Source: Halomonas halophila (GTDB lineage: Bacteria > Pseudomonadota > Gammaproteobacteria > Pseudomonadales > Halomonadaceae). Taken from it: DNA of 14,868 bases. The position numbers and the translations under genes were made by a program. Shown piece after piece: positions 1-7,394 of the stretch. Position 1 is the first letter of the stretch. Every line of letters starts with the position of its first letter. The stretch covers positions 17,601 through 32,468 of the forward strand of contig DJIP01000215.1 of NCBI GenBank assembly GCA_002433675.1, written 5' to 3'. The notes under the pieces are model-generated. The model was not told the DNA's origin and ran no database searches. It worked only from the letters and a program-made list of their open reading frames with translations.

Positions 1-1745
1 TCCTCGAGGTTCTCGGCCAGCGCCTCGAACTCGTTGATACCGGTCAGGTCGGTGCCCATGGCGATATTGGTGACCCGCTCGAGGATCACCTCGACCACCA
101 CCGGCACGCGGTGCTGACGGGCCATCTCGCGGGCCTGCTCCAGCGCCGGCGCAATGTCATCGGGTCGGCTGACCCTGAGCGCCTTGCAGCCCAGCCCCTC
201 CACCACCGACACATGGTCGACGCCGTAGCCGTCGATCTCATCGCAGTTGATGTTCTCGAAGGCGAGCTGCACGCAGTAATCCATGTCGAAGCCGCGCTGG
301 GCCTGGCGAATCAGGCCCAGATAGGCGTTGTTCACCAGCACGTGGACGTAGGGCAGCTTGAACTGCGCGCCCACCGCCAGCTCCTCGATCATGAACTGGA
401 AGTCATAGTCACCCGACAGCGCCACCACCTCGGCCTCGGGATCCGCCCGGCAGACACCCAGGGCAGCAGGGATGGTCCAGCCCAGGGGGCCGGCCTGACC
501 GCAGTTGATCCAGTGGCGTGGCCGATAGACGTGCAGGAACTGGGCGCCGGCGATCTGTGACAGTCCAATGGTGCTGATGTAGCGGGCGTTGCGGCCGAAG
601 ACCTTGTTCATCTCCTCGTAGACCCGCTGGGGCTTCACCGGCACATCGTCGAAGTGGGTCTTGCGCAGCATGCTGCGCTTGCGCTCCTGGCAGGACGCTA
701 CCCAGCCGCTGCGATCCCTGAGCCGTCCTTGTTCACGCCACTCGCGGGCCACCTCGACCATCGTCTCGAGCGCCGCCTTGGCGTCGGAAACGATGCCGTA
801 GTCGGGGCCAAAGATACGGCCGATCTGGGTCGGCTCGATATCGATATGCACGAAGGTGCGGCCTTCGGTGTAGGTCTCGAGATTGCCGGTGTGACGGTTG
901 GCCCAGCGATTGCCGATGCCCATCACGAAGTCCGACTCGAGCAGGGTCGCGTTGCCGTAACGATGGGAAGTCTGAAGCCCCACCATGCCCGCCATCAGCG
1001 GGTGATCGTCCGGTACCACGCCCCAGCCCATCAGGGTCGGGATCACCGGCACCCCGAGCAGCTCGGCCAGGGTCTGAAGTTCGCCGGCGGCGTCGGCGTT
1101 GATGATGCCCCCACCCGCCACCAGCAAGGGCCGATCGGCCTCGTTGAGCATGCCCAGGGCCTTTTCGCACTGGGCACGACTGGCCCGCGGCTTGTAGGCC
1201 ACCAAGGGTTCGTAGGCGTCCGGATCGAACTCGATTTCGGTCATCTGGACGTCGATGGGCAGATCGATCAGCACCGGCCCCGGACGCGAGGAACGCATGA
1301 TCTGGAAGGCCTGCTGGAAGGCGTGGGGCACCTGGGCCGCCTCCCGCACGGTGATCGCCCACTTGGTCACGGGCCCGGCGATGGCCTGAATATCCACCGC
1401 CTGGAAGTCTTCCTTGTGCAGCTTGCTGACCGGAGCCTGGCCGGTGATGCAGAGGATCGGTATGGAGTCGGCGCTGGCGGAGTAGAGCCCGGTGATCATG
1501 TCGGTCCCGGCGGGGCCCGAGGTGCCGATGCAGACCCCGATATTACCGGCCTTGGTGCGGGTAAAGCCCTCGGCCATGTGGGAGGCACCCTCGACATGGC
1601 GCGCCAGCACATGATCGATGCCGCCGAGGCGTCGCATCGACGAATAGAAAGGGTTGATCGCGGCCCCGGGCACGCCGAAGGCCACCTCGATGCCTTCCTT
1701 GATAAGCACGTGAACAGCGGCGTCGGCAGCAGTCATGCGAGTCAT
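1..1745 (-). CDS. gcl: Glyoxylate carboligase (tartronate-semialdehyde synthase), 3' end cut by window edge
   Basis: Thiamine-diphosphate enzyme that condenses two glyoxylates to tartronate semialdehyde plus CO2, the exit route for the glyoxylate made from allantoin. The leftward frame has 581 complete codons with no stop; from memory E. coli Gcl has about 593 residues, so only around a dozen are missing. The translation follows E. coli Gcl closely almost throughout: [14 protein letters not shown] near residue 22, [18 protein letters not shown] text near 48-58, [18 protein letters not shown] near 107, and [20 protein letters not shown] with the cofactor-binding GDYDFQF in the C-terminal half. 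Residue 51 is valine (RHVEGAS), where most ThDP enzymes have the catalytic glutamate; this is a known hallmark of Gcl. Start chosen at the ATG with GAGGAG (1753-1758) seven bases upstream; an ATG nearer the ribosome-binding site is out of frame. The promoter carries GntR- and IclR-type palindromes. Identification is very secure. Confidence 0.97.
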   Translation of the reverse strand, partial: MTRMTAADAAVHVLIKEGIEVAFGVPGAAINPFYSSMRRLGGIDHVLARHVEGASHMAEGFTRTKAGNIGVCIGTSGPAGTDMITGLYSASADSIPILCITGQAPVSKLHKEDFQAVDIQAIAGPVTKWAITVREAAQVPHAFQQAFQIMRSSRPGPVLIDLPIDVQMTEIEFDPDAYEPLVAYKPRASRAQCEKALGMLNEADRPLLVAGGGIINADAAGELQTLAELLGVPVIPTLMGWGVVPDDHPLMAGMVGLQTSHRYGNATLLESDFVMGIGNRWANRHTGNLETYTEGRTFVHIDIEPTQIGRIFGPDYGIVSDAKAALETMVEVAREWREQGRLRDRSGWVASCQERKRSMLRKTHFDDVPVKPQRVYEEMNKVFGRNARYISTIGLSQIAGAQFLHVYRPRHWINCGQAGPLGWTIPAALGVCRADPEAEVVALSGDYDFQFMIEELAVGAQFKLPYVHVLVNNAYLGLIRQAQRGFDMDYCVQLAFENINCDEIDGYGVDHVSVVEGLGCKALRVSRPDDIAPALEQAREMARQHRVPVVVEVILERVTNIAMGTDLTGINEFEALAENLE

Positions 1746-1770
1746 GATGCATCTCCTCAGTTATCTATTA

Positions 1771-1780
1771 TTGTATACAT
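1771..1780. promoter_or_regulatory. TGTATACA palindrome, probable GntR/FCD-family operator at gcl
   Basis: The core TGTATACA (1772-1779) is a perfect 8-bp palindrome in an AT-rich setting, 26 bp upstream of the gcl start and just downstream of the proposed transcription start. The same 8-mer occurs at 7382-7389 and 7551-7558, and I saw no other copy in the window. Palindromes of the TTGTATACAA type are typical for FadR-subgroup GntR regulators with an FCD domain, and such a regulator is encoded at the right end of this window. The position suggests repression by roadblock. Confidence 0.6.
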
Positions 1781-1794
1781 TTTTGCACTGCAAC

Positions 1795-1800
1795 ATTATA
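1795..1800 (-). promoter_or_regulatory. gcl: Putative -10 element of the gcl promoter
   Basis: On the minus strand this reads TATAAT, a perfect sigma70 -10 hexamer, 50 bases before the gcl start codon. No good -35 hexamer sits 16-18 bp upstream; that place is occupied by the first IclR-type palindrome. A transcript would start near 1788, so the TGTATACA palindrome would lie at about +10 to +17. The assignment is by inspection only. Confidence 0.5.
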
Positions 1801-1814
1801 CGAAACTGTGTTTT

Positions 1815-1829
1815 TGGAATTTCTTTCCA
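1815..1829. promoter_or_regulatory. IclR-type palindrome 1 upstream of gcl
   Basis: Reads TGGAATTTCTTTCCA: TGGAA and TTCCA half-sites separated by 5 bp. IclR-family operators have this architecture (the E. coli IclR consensus is of the form TGGAAATNATTTCCA), and AllR, the IclR-family repressor of gcl and allantoin genes in E. coli, recognises a similar palindrome as far as I recall. The site covers the position where the -35 element of the proposed gcl promoter should be. Confidence 0.6.
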
Positions 1830-1868
1830 TTATTTTTAGCAGCCACCCGAGAAGCCCGCAAACTTTTT

Positions 1869-1883
1869 TGGAAATTTTTTCCA
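1869..1883. promoter_or_regulatory. IclR-type palindrome 2 upstream of gcl
   Basis: Reads TGGAAATTTTTTCCA, with the same half-sites and 5-bp spacer as the copy at 1815-1829. The two centres are 54 bp apart, close to five helical turns, so both sites would face the same side of the DNA. This fits cooperative binding of an IclR-family regulator such as AllR. No IclR-family gene lies in the window. Confidence 0.6.
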
Positions 1884-2366
1884 TTTAAGTGATGCCATCG
1901 GCAGACTTGCGCCGGCAAGTCTCTGAAACAACGAGTGATCGGTGATGTGTGCCGGAATCGGCGTCGCCCATCGGGGCGCATCGTGCGGCCACGAGGCCCC
2001 TGTCGTTCAGACCAACGAGAGGACCAACGAGAGGACCAACAAGGAAGGGATCGAAAGCAAGGAAGGGATTGAACGCAAGGAGCCGTGCTGGCGACAGGAA
2101 ATGGCAAAAACAGAGAGGAAAACGGGAACACTCACCCGAACAGCAACGGGCTATACTCGATAAACTGTGCGGTCCAAAGCACATAAGGGACAGGCCGCCG
2201 GATTGGCGGACGCCCGCCCCGAATCGCCCCTCACGCGCAGACTGACAGGCAACCTTGCCCAGCGCTTTACAGTGCGCCAGCCAATGACGCTCTGCGCTCC
2301 CGCCCTGCTCTCCTGCGCGTAAACGTCACCGGGCGCTCGAGATCGACTGCCACGCTGATCGACACG
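1884..2366. other. Non-coding stretch between gcl operators and the EIIC-EAL gene
   Basis: No convincing gene. Small open frames on both strands (for example 1942-2163 on plus and 1885-2184 on minus) overlap one another, lack ribosome-binding sites and resemble no family I know. The stretch contains the short tandem repeats at 2010-2076. It must also contain the promoter of the downstream gene; TATACT at 2152-2157 is a weak -10 candidate without a matching -35. Confidence 0.5.
2010..2076. repeat. Two adjoining short tandem repeats (3 x 12 bp, 2 x 18 bp)
   Basis: GACCAACGAGAG begins at 2010 and 2022, with a diverged third copy at 2034. From 2041 an 18-bp unit starting AAGGAAGGGAT occurs twice (2041-2058 and 2059-2076, two mismatches: C/T and A/C), and a third start AAGGAGC follows. 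Both periods are multiples of three, yet no credible gene covers them. Confidence 0.8.
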
Positions 2367-4421
2367 ATGACCAACTTCCGCGATATCGATGAGCGCTTGT
2401 CCAGCCTGTCGGCGCATCGCACCCTGCTGGCCATTCGCAACGCCTATCTGTCGATCCTGCCCTACGTCATCGTAGTGGCGGCGGTGACCGTCGCCACCAA
2501 CCTGTTTCACTTCACTGGCATCGACACCGGCATCGCCGTCTATGTCAGCCACCTGGCCCGCTATCTCGCAGAGCTGTTTCCCGAAGTGATCCTGCTGTCG
2601 TTGAGCTGGTCACTGAACAGCCACCACCGTATCCGTGCACCGGCCGTCATGCTGGTGTCACTGCCGGTGTTCTGGATCCTGTGCGGCTGGGACCAGCTCT
2701 ACGCTGAAGTCGGCCAGCAGACCCGCAGCCTGGGCTCGACCATCGCCATCTACCCCGCGATCCTGCTGACCCACACCGCCTTCAGGCTGTTCGCCCGGGA
2801 AAACACTCGGAGCGACCCCCAGCGCGTGGTCATGAGCCAGATGATCACCTTCAACCTGCGCTACGTGCTGCCTGGCGTCATCGCGGTGGGGCTGGCCATT
2901 GTGCTGCGCCTTGTCTTCGTTGCCCTCGCCGACCGCTACGCCCAGGACGTCTATGCGCTGCTGGTGGACCGTATTCCCTATCACCTGGAGATCATCCTGT
3001 TCGTGATGTTTCTGCAGGTGCTGTCGCTGTTCGCCATCCACGGCTACGCCACCATGCTGGGGGTGTTCGAATACCTGCAGAACAAGAGCGACGTGCTGGG
3101 GCTGCCCTCGCCGGAATTCTTCACCCTCTACGCGACCCCGGGCGGGGCGGGCTCGGTGTTGTGCCTGATGCTGGTGATGCTGGTGGTGAGTTCGCGCCGG
3201 GAGTACAAGTCACTGGCGCGCATCTCCGCCCCGCTGACCTTGTTCAATATCAGCGAGACCCTGGTTTTTGGCATACCGCTGGTGTTCAACCTGCGCATGG
3301 CCTGGGCCTTTATCTCGGTGCCGACGATCAATGCCAGCCTGGCCTACGCCGCCATGTCCATGGGCTGGGTGGCGCCACCACCCAACAGCGTACACTGGGC
3401 GGTGCCTTATCTGATCTCGAGCTACCTGGCCTTCGACGGCGTCTACCTGCCATCGATGCTGCTGCAATTGACCTGTATCGGCTGCGGGGTACTGATCTAC
3501 AGCGTGGCGTGGCGCCGCTATGTCCACCGCGAGCGCTCCAGCAAGGATGAATACCCGGTCTTTCCCTCGCGCCATGCCAGCGACTCGGCGTTTGGTGATG
3601 ACGCCCTGGATATCGTGCTGATGGAAGAGAACGTCAGCCGCTGGAGTCGTATCAAGCAGGCAGACCGAACCCTGAAATGGCTGGCCGAAGGCCAGCTCGA
3701 ACTGGTCTTCCAGCCCATCGTCGACGTCAGCACTCACCGCATCAAGCACGTCGAGGCCCTGCTGCGATATCGCGATGCCCGGGGTGAGTTGCATCCTCCG
3801 CAGTTTCTGGACGTGCTACGCCATCACCCCGGCGTCATGGAGGGCATCGAATGCTGGGTGATACGGACTGCCGCGCACCATGTGCGGCATTGGAATGAGG
3901 CGGGGTTTTCCAAGCGTCTGTTCATCAATGTGACGCCGCTGTTCTTTTCCAGCGAAAACGTCCGGCGGTGCTTCTTCAATGCGCTCAACGATTGCCCGAT
4001 CAACTCGCTGGGCATCGAGATCACCGAACAGGCCCTGCTCGAGGACCTTCCCCGAACGCTTTCCGATATCAAGCTGTTTCAGTCCATGGACGTCCAGTTC
4101 GCACTGGATGACTTCGGCAGCGGTTACTCTTCCTTCAACTACCTGAGCCAGCTTGGCGTGGACTATATCAAGCTGGACAAGACGCTGATCGACAATATCC
4201 ACCTGCCCCGCCAGGCCAGTGTCGTCGAATCGGTGTATCAATTGTGCCGGGACCTGAGCCTGCAGGTCATCTGTGAAGGCGTGGACAAGGACGCCAAGGA
4301 GGCTCGCCTCGAGCGAATCGGTGTCACCCTGATGCAGGGCTTCCTGCTCTATCGCCCGATGGAGGCCCCCGCACTGGAAACCCTGCTGCGCCAGGAGCAG
4401 CACGCAGCAGGATCCCTATAA
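2367..4421 (+). CDS. Membrane c-di-GMP phosphodiesterase with PTS EIIC-like sensor region and EAL domain
   Basis: A 684-residue two-part protein. Residues about 20-395 are strongly hydrophobic with many membrane spans and resemble the EIIC permease of lactose/cellobiose-type PTS systems; NISETLVFGIPLVFN matches the conserved NIGEP-type sugar-site motif. Residues about 435-680 form an EAL domain that hydrolyses cyclic di-GMP in the cytoplasm. The expected catalytic residues are all visible: E463 in EALLR, N521 in FINVTP, E551 in EITE, D581 and D582 in DDFGSGYSS, K602 in IKLDK, E637 in CEGV and Q657 in QGFLLYRP, so activity is likely. No GGDEF, EIIA or EIIB domain is present, so the membrane part probably senses rather than transports. 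The ATG at 2367 has no clear Shine-Dalgarno sequence, so the start is less certain than the family. The gene stands alone, converging on puuE-allA-allE. Confidence 0.9.
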   Translation: MTNFRDIDERLSSLSAHRTLLAIRNAYLSILPYVIVVAAVTVATNLFHFTGIDTGIAVYVSHLARYLAELFPEVILLSLSWSLNSHHRIRAPAVMLVSLPVFWILCGWDQLYAEVGQQTRSLGSTIAIYPAILLTHTAFRLFARENTRSDPQRVVMSQMITFNLRYVLPGVIAVGLAIVLRLVFVALADRYAQDVYALLVDRIPYHLEIILFVMFLQVLSLFAIHGYATMLGVFEYLQNKSDVLGLPSPEFFTLYATPGGAGSVLCLMLVMLVVSSRREYKSLARISAPLTLFNISETLVFGIPLVFNLRMAWAFISVPTINASLAYAAMSMGWVAPPPNSVHWAVPYLISSYLAFDGVYLPSMLLQLTCIGCGVLIYSVAWRRYVHRERSSKDEYPVFPSRHASDSAFGDDALDIVLMEENVSRWSRIKQADRTLKWLAEGQLELVFQPIVDVSTHRIKHVEALLRYRDARGELHPPQFLDVLRHHPGVMEGIECWVIRTAAHHVRHWNEAGFSKRLFINVTPLFFSSENVRRCFFNALNDCPINSLGIEITEQALLEDLPRTLSDIKLFQSMDVQFALDDFGSGYSSFNYLSQLGVDYIKLDKTLIDNIHLPRQASVVESVYQLCRDLSLQVICEGVDKDAKEARLERIGVTLMQGFLLYRPMEAPALETLLRQEQHAAGSL

Positions 4422-4446
4422 GGGGTGAGAGGGGGCGGGGCCAGGA

Positions 4447-4476
4447 CCTCGATCGAGTTCGCGTTCCGGATCGAGG
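4447..4476. terminator. Hairpin between EIIC-EAL gene and allE tail copy
   Basis: Arms CCTCGATC (4447-4454) and GATCGAGG (4469-4476) enclose a 14-base loop, 26 bp past the stop of the EIIC-EAL gene and between converging genes. No run of T follows on either strand, so termination is only suggested. The sequence also belongs to the diverged part of the tandem duplication described for 4448-4775. Confidence 0.4.
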
Positions 4477-4493
4477 CCTTGGTCGGTCATCGC

Positions 4494-4607
4494 TCAGTCC
4501 AGCGTCGGCAGCTTCATATGCCGATTGACGTCCTTGTACAGCAGGTAGCGGAACGGACCGGAACCACCGGCGTAGCATGCCTGCGGGGAGAAGGCGCGCA
4601 GCACCAT
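4494..4607 (-). pseudogene. Duplicated C-terminal fragment of allE (37 codons plus stop)
   Basis: This leftward stretch encodes 37 residues ending in the same sequence as the intact neighbour (DVNRHMKLPTLD and stop). It differs from residues 244-280 of AllE at three places: MVLR for MWLR, FSPQ for FCPQ, and GGSGPF for GGPGPF. It begins at an ATG aligned with Met244, but there is no ribosome-binding site and nothing resembling the rest of the bicupin, so a product is unlikely. It would contain only the last strand or two of the second cupin. I read it as the remnant of a tandem duplication. Confidence 0.85.
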
Positions 4608-4612
4608 GAAAC

Positions 4613-4653
4613 GGCCCCGCGTTCGAACTCGCATTCCGGGTCGAGGCGGGGCC
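4613..4653 (-). terminator. Hairpin downstream of allE, possible weak terminator
   Basis: Eight-base arms GGCCCCGC (4613-4620) and GCGGGGCC (4646-4653) sit 9 bases past the allE stop codon. Read on the minus strand, the stem is followed by GTTTC, only a token U tract, so any intrinsic termination would be weak. The hairpin lies between the true gene end and the duplicated tail fragment. Confidence 0.45.
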
Positions 4654-4661
4654 GAGACCGC

Positions 4662-5504
4662 TCAGTCCAGCGTCGGCAGCTTCATATGCCGATTGACGTC
4701 CTTGTACAGCAGGTAGCGGAACGGACCGGGACCACCGGCGTAGCATGCCTGCGGGCAGAAGGCGCGCAGCCACATGTAGTCTCCCGCCTCGACCTCGACC
4801 CATTGCTGGTTGAGGTGATACACCGCCTTGCCCTCGAGCACGTAGAGGCCGTGCTCCATGACATGGGTCTCGTCGAAGGGAATCACTCCGCCGGGCTGGA
4901 AGGTCACCACCGTCACATGCATGTCGTGACGCATGTCGTCAGGATCGACAAAGCGGGTGGTCGCCCACACCTCGTTGCAATCCGGCATCACCGTCGGCGC
5001 GATATCGTTCTCGTTGGTGACGATGGGCTCGGGCAGATCGATACCGTCGACGCGTTCGTAGGCCTTGCGTATCCAGTGGAAACGCACGGCTTCCTTGCTG
5101 CGATTGCGCACCTGCCAGTCGCTGCCAGGGGGGATAAAGGCGTAGCCGCCGGGCACCATCACATGCACCTGGCCCGCCAGGGTCAGCTCAAGCTCCCCCT
5201 CGACGACAAACAGCACGCCTTCCGCCTGAGGGTTGGGCTCCGGACGTTCACTGCCGCCCTCCGGGCCGACTTCCATGATGTACTGGGAAAAGGTCTCGGC
5301 GAACCCCGACAACGGCCGTGACAGCACCCATAGCCGGGTGTTGTGCCAATGGGGCAGCTTGCTGGTGACGATGTCCCGATAGACGCCCTTGGGGATCACC
5401 GCGAAGGCCTCGGTAAACATCGCCCTGTCGGTGGTCATCACCTTCTGGCTCGGGTGCCCGCCGTGGGGCGCATAGTAGTGTCGTGTCGGTTGGGAAGCGC
5501 TCAT
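4662..5504 (-). CDS. allE: (S)-ureidoglycine aminohydrolase (bicupin)
   Basis: Hydrolyses (S)-ureidoglycine to (S)-ureidoglycolate and ammonia in the cytoplasm, the step after allantoate amidohydrolase. The 280-residue protein has two cupin domains (roughly residues 60-150 and 185-275) and matches E. coli AllE (YlbA), most clearly in ETHVMEHGLYVLEGKAVYHL. The manganese ligands of the family are visible in the second cupin: E212, H214, H218 and Q252. Their spacing of 2, 4 and 34 residues equals that of the characterised plant enzyme as I remember it (E235, H237, H241, Q275). The start is supported by AAGGAT (5511-5516) six bases upstream. It is the last gene of the puuE-allA-allE operon, 79 bases after allA. 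Its 3' end has been tandemly copied downstream. Presence of this enzyme implies an AllC-type allantoate amidohydrolase elsewhere. Confidence 0.95.
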   Translation of the reverse strand: MSASQPTRHYYAPHGGHPSQKVMTTDRAMFTEAFAVIPKGVYRDIVTSKLPHWHNTRLWVLSRPLSGFAETFSQYIMEVGPEGGSERPEPNPQAEGVLFVVEGELELTLAGQVHVMVPGGYAFIPPGSDWQVRNRSKEAVRFHWIRKAYERVDGIDLPEPIVTNENDIAPTVMPDCNEVWATTRFVDPDDMRHDMHVTVVTFQPGGVIPFDETHVMEHGLYVLEGKAVYHLNQQWVEVEAGDYMWLRAFCPQACYAGGPGPFRYLLYKDVNRHMKLPTLD

Positions 5505-5583
5505 TGAAAAATCCTTGTTGTTGGCCCGTATGCCATGCAGCAGTACCGCTCAGCCGTGTCTTTCGCCCGGACGGCGAGGCTCG

Positions 5584-6075
5584 TCACTCACCCAGGGTGA
5601 CGCGAACCTCGAGGGGATATTCATCGCAATTGTTGCCGTCACCGCCGCGATCGACGACGAGAAATTCGCCTTCGCGCTCCAGCACAGACTGGATGGCGTG
5701 CCAGGTACCCGCGCGGTAGTTGACGCCCTGTCGGCCGTCGGTGACGAAGGCCCGCACCTCGGCAGGATCGATGCTATCGCCTGCCGGAGCCACCACGATG
5801 ATAAAGCGCTCCTCGTGCAGCGGCATGAACGCCTGACTGCCGAGGGGGTGGCGCTCCAGGAAGGACAGCGTCAACGGCAACTCGATGGGCTGGCTGACGA
5901 ACAGACTGATCATCGGCCGCGCGTTGTCGCCCAGGGTCTCGATCGGCACCAGATCATGGTGGCGCTGGGTGCGTCCAGCGTTGATCGAAAAGGAAGCGGA
6001 GTTGCGGGCGTCGATAACCTCGCCAAAGGGGACGAAGGCCTCAGCCGTCAGGGGATGTGCAGTCAATTCGAGCAT
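5584..6075 (-). CDS. allA: Ureidoglycolate lyase
   Basis: Splits (S)-ureidoglycolate into glyoxylate and urea, feeding Gcl. The 163-residue product is the length of E. coli AllA (about 160) and follows it nearly throughout: PLTAEAFVPFGEVID at the N-terminus, LERHPLGSQAFMPL in the middle, RAFVTDGRQGVNYRAGTWH around residues 110-130, and the signature VDRGGDGNNCDEY near the C-terminus. The start has AGGAA (6081-6085) five bases upstream. Middle gene of the leftward operon, with gaps of 77 bases to puuE and 79 to allE. The family was once misnamed ureidoglycolate hydrolase; the lyase activity releasing urea is the established one. Nothing looks broken. Confidence 0.95.
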   Translation of the reverse strand: MLELTAHPLTAEAFVPFGEVIDARNSASFSINAGRTQRHHDLVPIETLGDNARPMISLFVSQPIELPLTLSFLERHPLGSQAFMPLHEERFIIVVAPAGDSIDPAEVRAFVTDGRQGVNYRAGTWHAIQSVLEREGEFLVVDRGGDGNNCDEYPLEVRVTLGE

Positions 6076-6152
6076 GGTGATTCCTGAAGTACGGGCGAGA
6101 AAGGGCTCCCCGAGGCGATCACCACTAGGGGAGGCCTGGGCGGTGGCTTACG

Positions 6153-7094
6153 TCAGCCGATCGGCGCCGGCGTCGGCGCGGGGAACTGCTCCGCCCAGTG
6201 GCGAGCAATATCGATCCGACGGGTGACCCAGACCCGATCGTGGGCCTCGATATGGTCGAGAAAACGCTGCAGGGCGCGAAAACGCCCCGGACGGCCGATC
6301 AAGCGACAGTGCAGGCCCACCGACAGCATCTTCGGAGAGTCCTCGCCCTCGGCGTAGAGCACATCGAAAGCATCACGCAGGTAGGTGAAGAAGTGATCGG
6401 CGGTGTTGAAGCCCTGGGGCGCGGCGAAGCGCATGTCATTGCTGTCCAGGGTATAGGGCACCACCAGATGCGGATGATGCTGGCCCTGGCTGTCGGCCTC
6501 ACAGGTCCAGAACGGCAGGTCGTCGCCGTAGTAGTCGCTGTCGTAGAGAAAGCCACCTTCGTCCAGTATCAAGCGCCGGGTATTGGGGCTGTCTCGGCCG
6601 GTGTACCAGCCCTGAGGACGCTCGCCGTAGAGCCGCTCGAAGATCTCGATGGCCTTGCGCATGTGCTCCCGCTCGACCTTCTCCGAGACCTGCTGGTAGT
6701 GGATCCAGCGATAGCCATGACAGGCGATCTCGTGCCCCAGCTCCTTGAAGGCGTGGGCCAGTTCAGGGTGGCGTTCCAGCGCCATGGCGACCCCGAACAC
6801 CGTCAACGGCAGCCCCCGTCGCTCGAATTCCCGCAGCACTCGCCAGACCCCGGCACGGGAGCCGTACTCGTAGATCGACTCCATGCTCAGATGGCGATCG
6901 GGATAGCTGTCGGCACCGATGATCTCGGACAGGAACTGCTCGGAGCCCGCGTCACCATGGAGCACACAGTTCTCTCCGCCCTCTTCGTAGTTGAGCACGA
7001 ACTGTACGGCGATCCTCGCCTTGCCTGGCCAGTTGGCATGGGGAGGCGTGCGTCCGTAGCCGATCAGATCACGCGGATAGGATGTTGTTGTCAT
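6153..7094 (-). CDS. puuE: Metal-independent allantoinase of the polysaccharide deacetylase fold
   Basis: Opens the hydantoin ring of allantoin to give allantoate. The 313-residue protein belongs to the NodB-like fold group and resembles PuuE of Pseudomonas (about 308 residues): YPRDLIGYGRTPPHANWPG at the N-terminus, FVLNYEEGGENC (residues 32-43) in place of the metal-binding TFDDG motif, YEYGSRAGVWR, ELGHEIACHGYRWIHYQ, GWYTGRDSPNTRRL and LHCRLIGRPGR. Loss of the aspartate pair is the hallmark of the metal-independent allantoinases, unlike the amidohydrolase-type AllB. Start supported by AGGAGA (7103-7108) eight bases upstream. First gene of the leftward operon; a candidate promoter at 7395-7423 overlaps a TGTATACA operator, implying control by a GntR regulator and a leader of nearly 300 bases. 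In Pseudomonas, puuE also neighbours allA and a GntR gene. Confidence 0.94.
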   Translation of the reverse strand: MTTTSYPRDLIGYGRTPPHANWPGKARIAVQFVLNYEEGGENCVLHGDAGSEQFLSEIIGADSYPDRHLSMESIYEYGSRAGVWRVLREFERRGLPLTVFGVAMALERHPELAHAFKELGHEIACHGYRWIHYQQVSEKVEREHMRKAIEIFERLYGERPQGWYTGRDSPNTRRLILDEGGFLYDSDYYGDDLPFWTCEADSQGQHHPHLVVPYTLDSNDMRFAAPQGFNTADHFFTYLRDAFDVLYAEGEDSPKMLSVGLHCRLIGRPGRFRALQRFLDHIEAHDRVWVTRRIDIARHWAEQFPAPTPAPIG

Positions 7095-7380
7095 GGATGG
7101 CTTCTCCTGAAAGTCGGGCGATGGCAGGGGCCACCACTACCGTGCGAGCGTGCAAGTGCATTAGCGAGAGCGCAAGGTGGCGTACCTACGAGACTTGGGC
7201 GCCTGCCATTGAAGGATCACCTGAAACACAGCACCTGGAATCTGGCACTCGGGGTAGCAACGCCAGGCGGGGCCCGCCTGAGCTGGCCGCTTCAACAACG
7301 CACTTGTCATGAGCACTTCAAGCGAACACGACAGGTGACCACTGCCCCGCGTGCCGTACCAGGCGTCACTGCACGCCTTT

Positions 7381-7390
7381 ATGTATACAA
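7381..7390. promoter_or_regulatory. TGTATACA palindrome, probable operator of the puuE operon
   Basis: Core TGTATACA at 7382-7389, context TTTATGTATACAAAC. It falls at the expected transcription start of the candidate leftward promoter (7395-7423), the position of a classic repressor site. The extended sequence agrees with the reverse complement of the 7551 site over TTTATGTATACAA, so the two are near-identical but face opposite ways. Confidence 0.65.
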
Positions 7391-7394
7391 ACTC

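Larger units (their letters stand above)
4448..4775. repeat. Tandem direct duplication of the allE 3' end, period about 168 bp
   Basis: Copy A (about 4448-4603) and copy B (about 4617-4771) are direct repeats. Across the coding part (4494-4598 against 4662-4766) I count two mismatches in about 105 bases. The flanking part beyond the stop codon is also shared but clearly more diverged, roughly 84% over the best 25 bases (4455-4479 region against 4623-4646 region). The unit therefore joins the end of allE to its downstream sequence. Copy B is the true end of allE; copy A is the leftover. Confidence 0.9.

Noticed and set aside
654..1892. A 412-codon open frame on the plus strand opposite gcl
   Set aside because: Antisense to a secure gcl reading. 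The composition is shadow-like (many H, G, L, D), and its end runs into the AT-rich gcl promoter.
2010..2076. CRISPR-like array
   Set aside because: The units are contiguous, 12 and 18 bp long, with no spacers, and no cas gene is present.
1885..2245. Overlapping small open frames of 73-99 codons in the gcl/EIIC-EAL spacer
   Set aside because: They lie on both strands over the same DNA, have no good ribosome-binding site, and their apparent peptide repeats merely reflect the 12- and 18-bp DNA repeats.
2367..4607. The EIIC-EAL gene as a mobile insertion flanked by allE-tail duplicates
   Set aside because: Both copies of the allE tail lie on the same side, in tandem, so they do not bracket the gene. 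No transposase, integrase or terminal repeats are visible.
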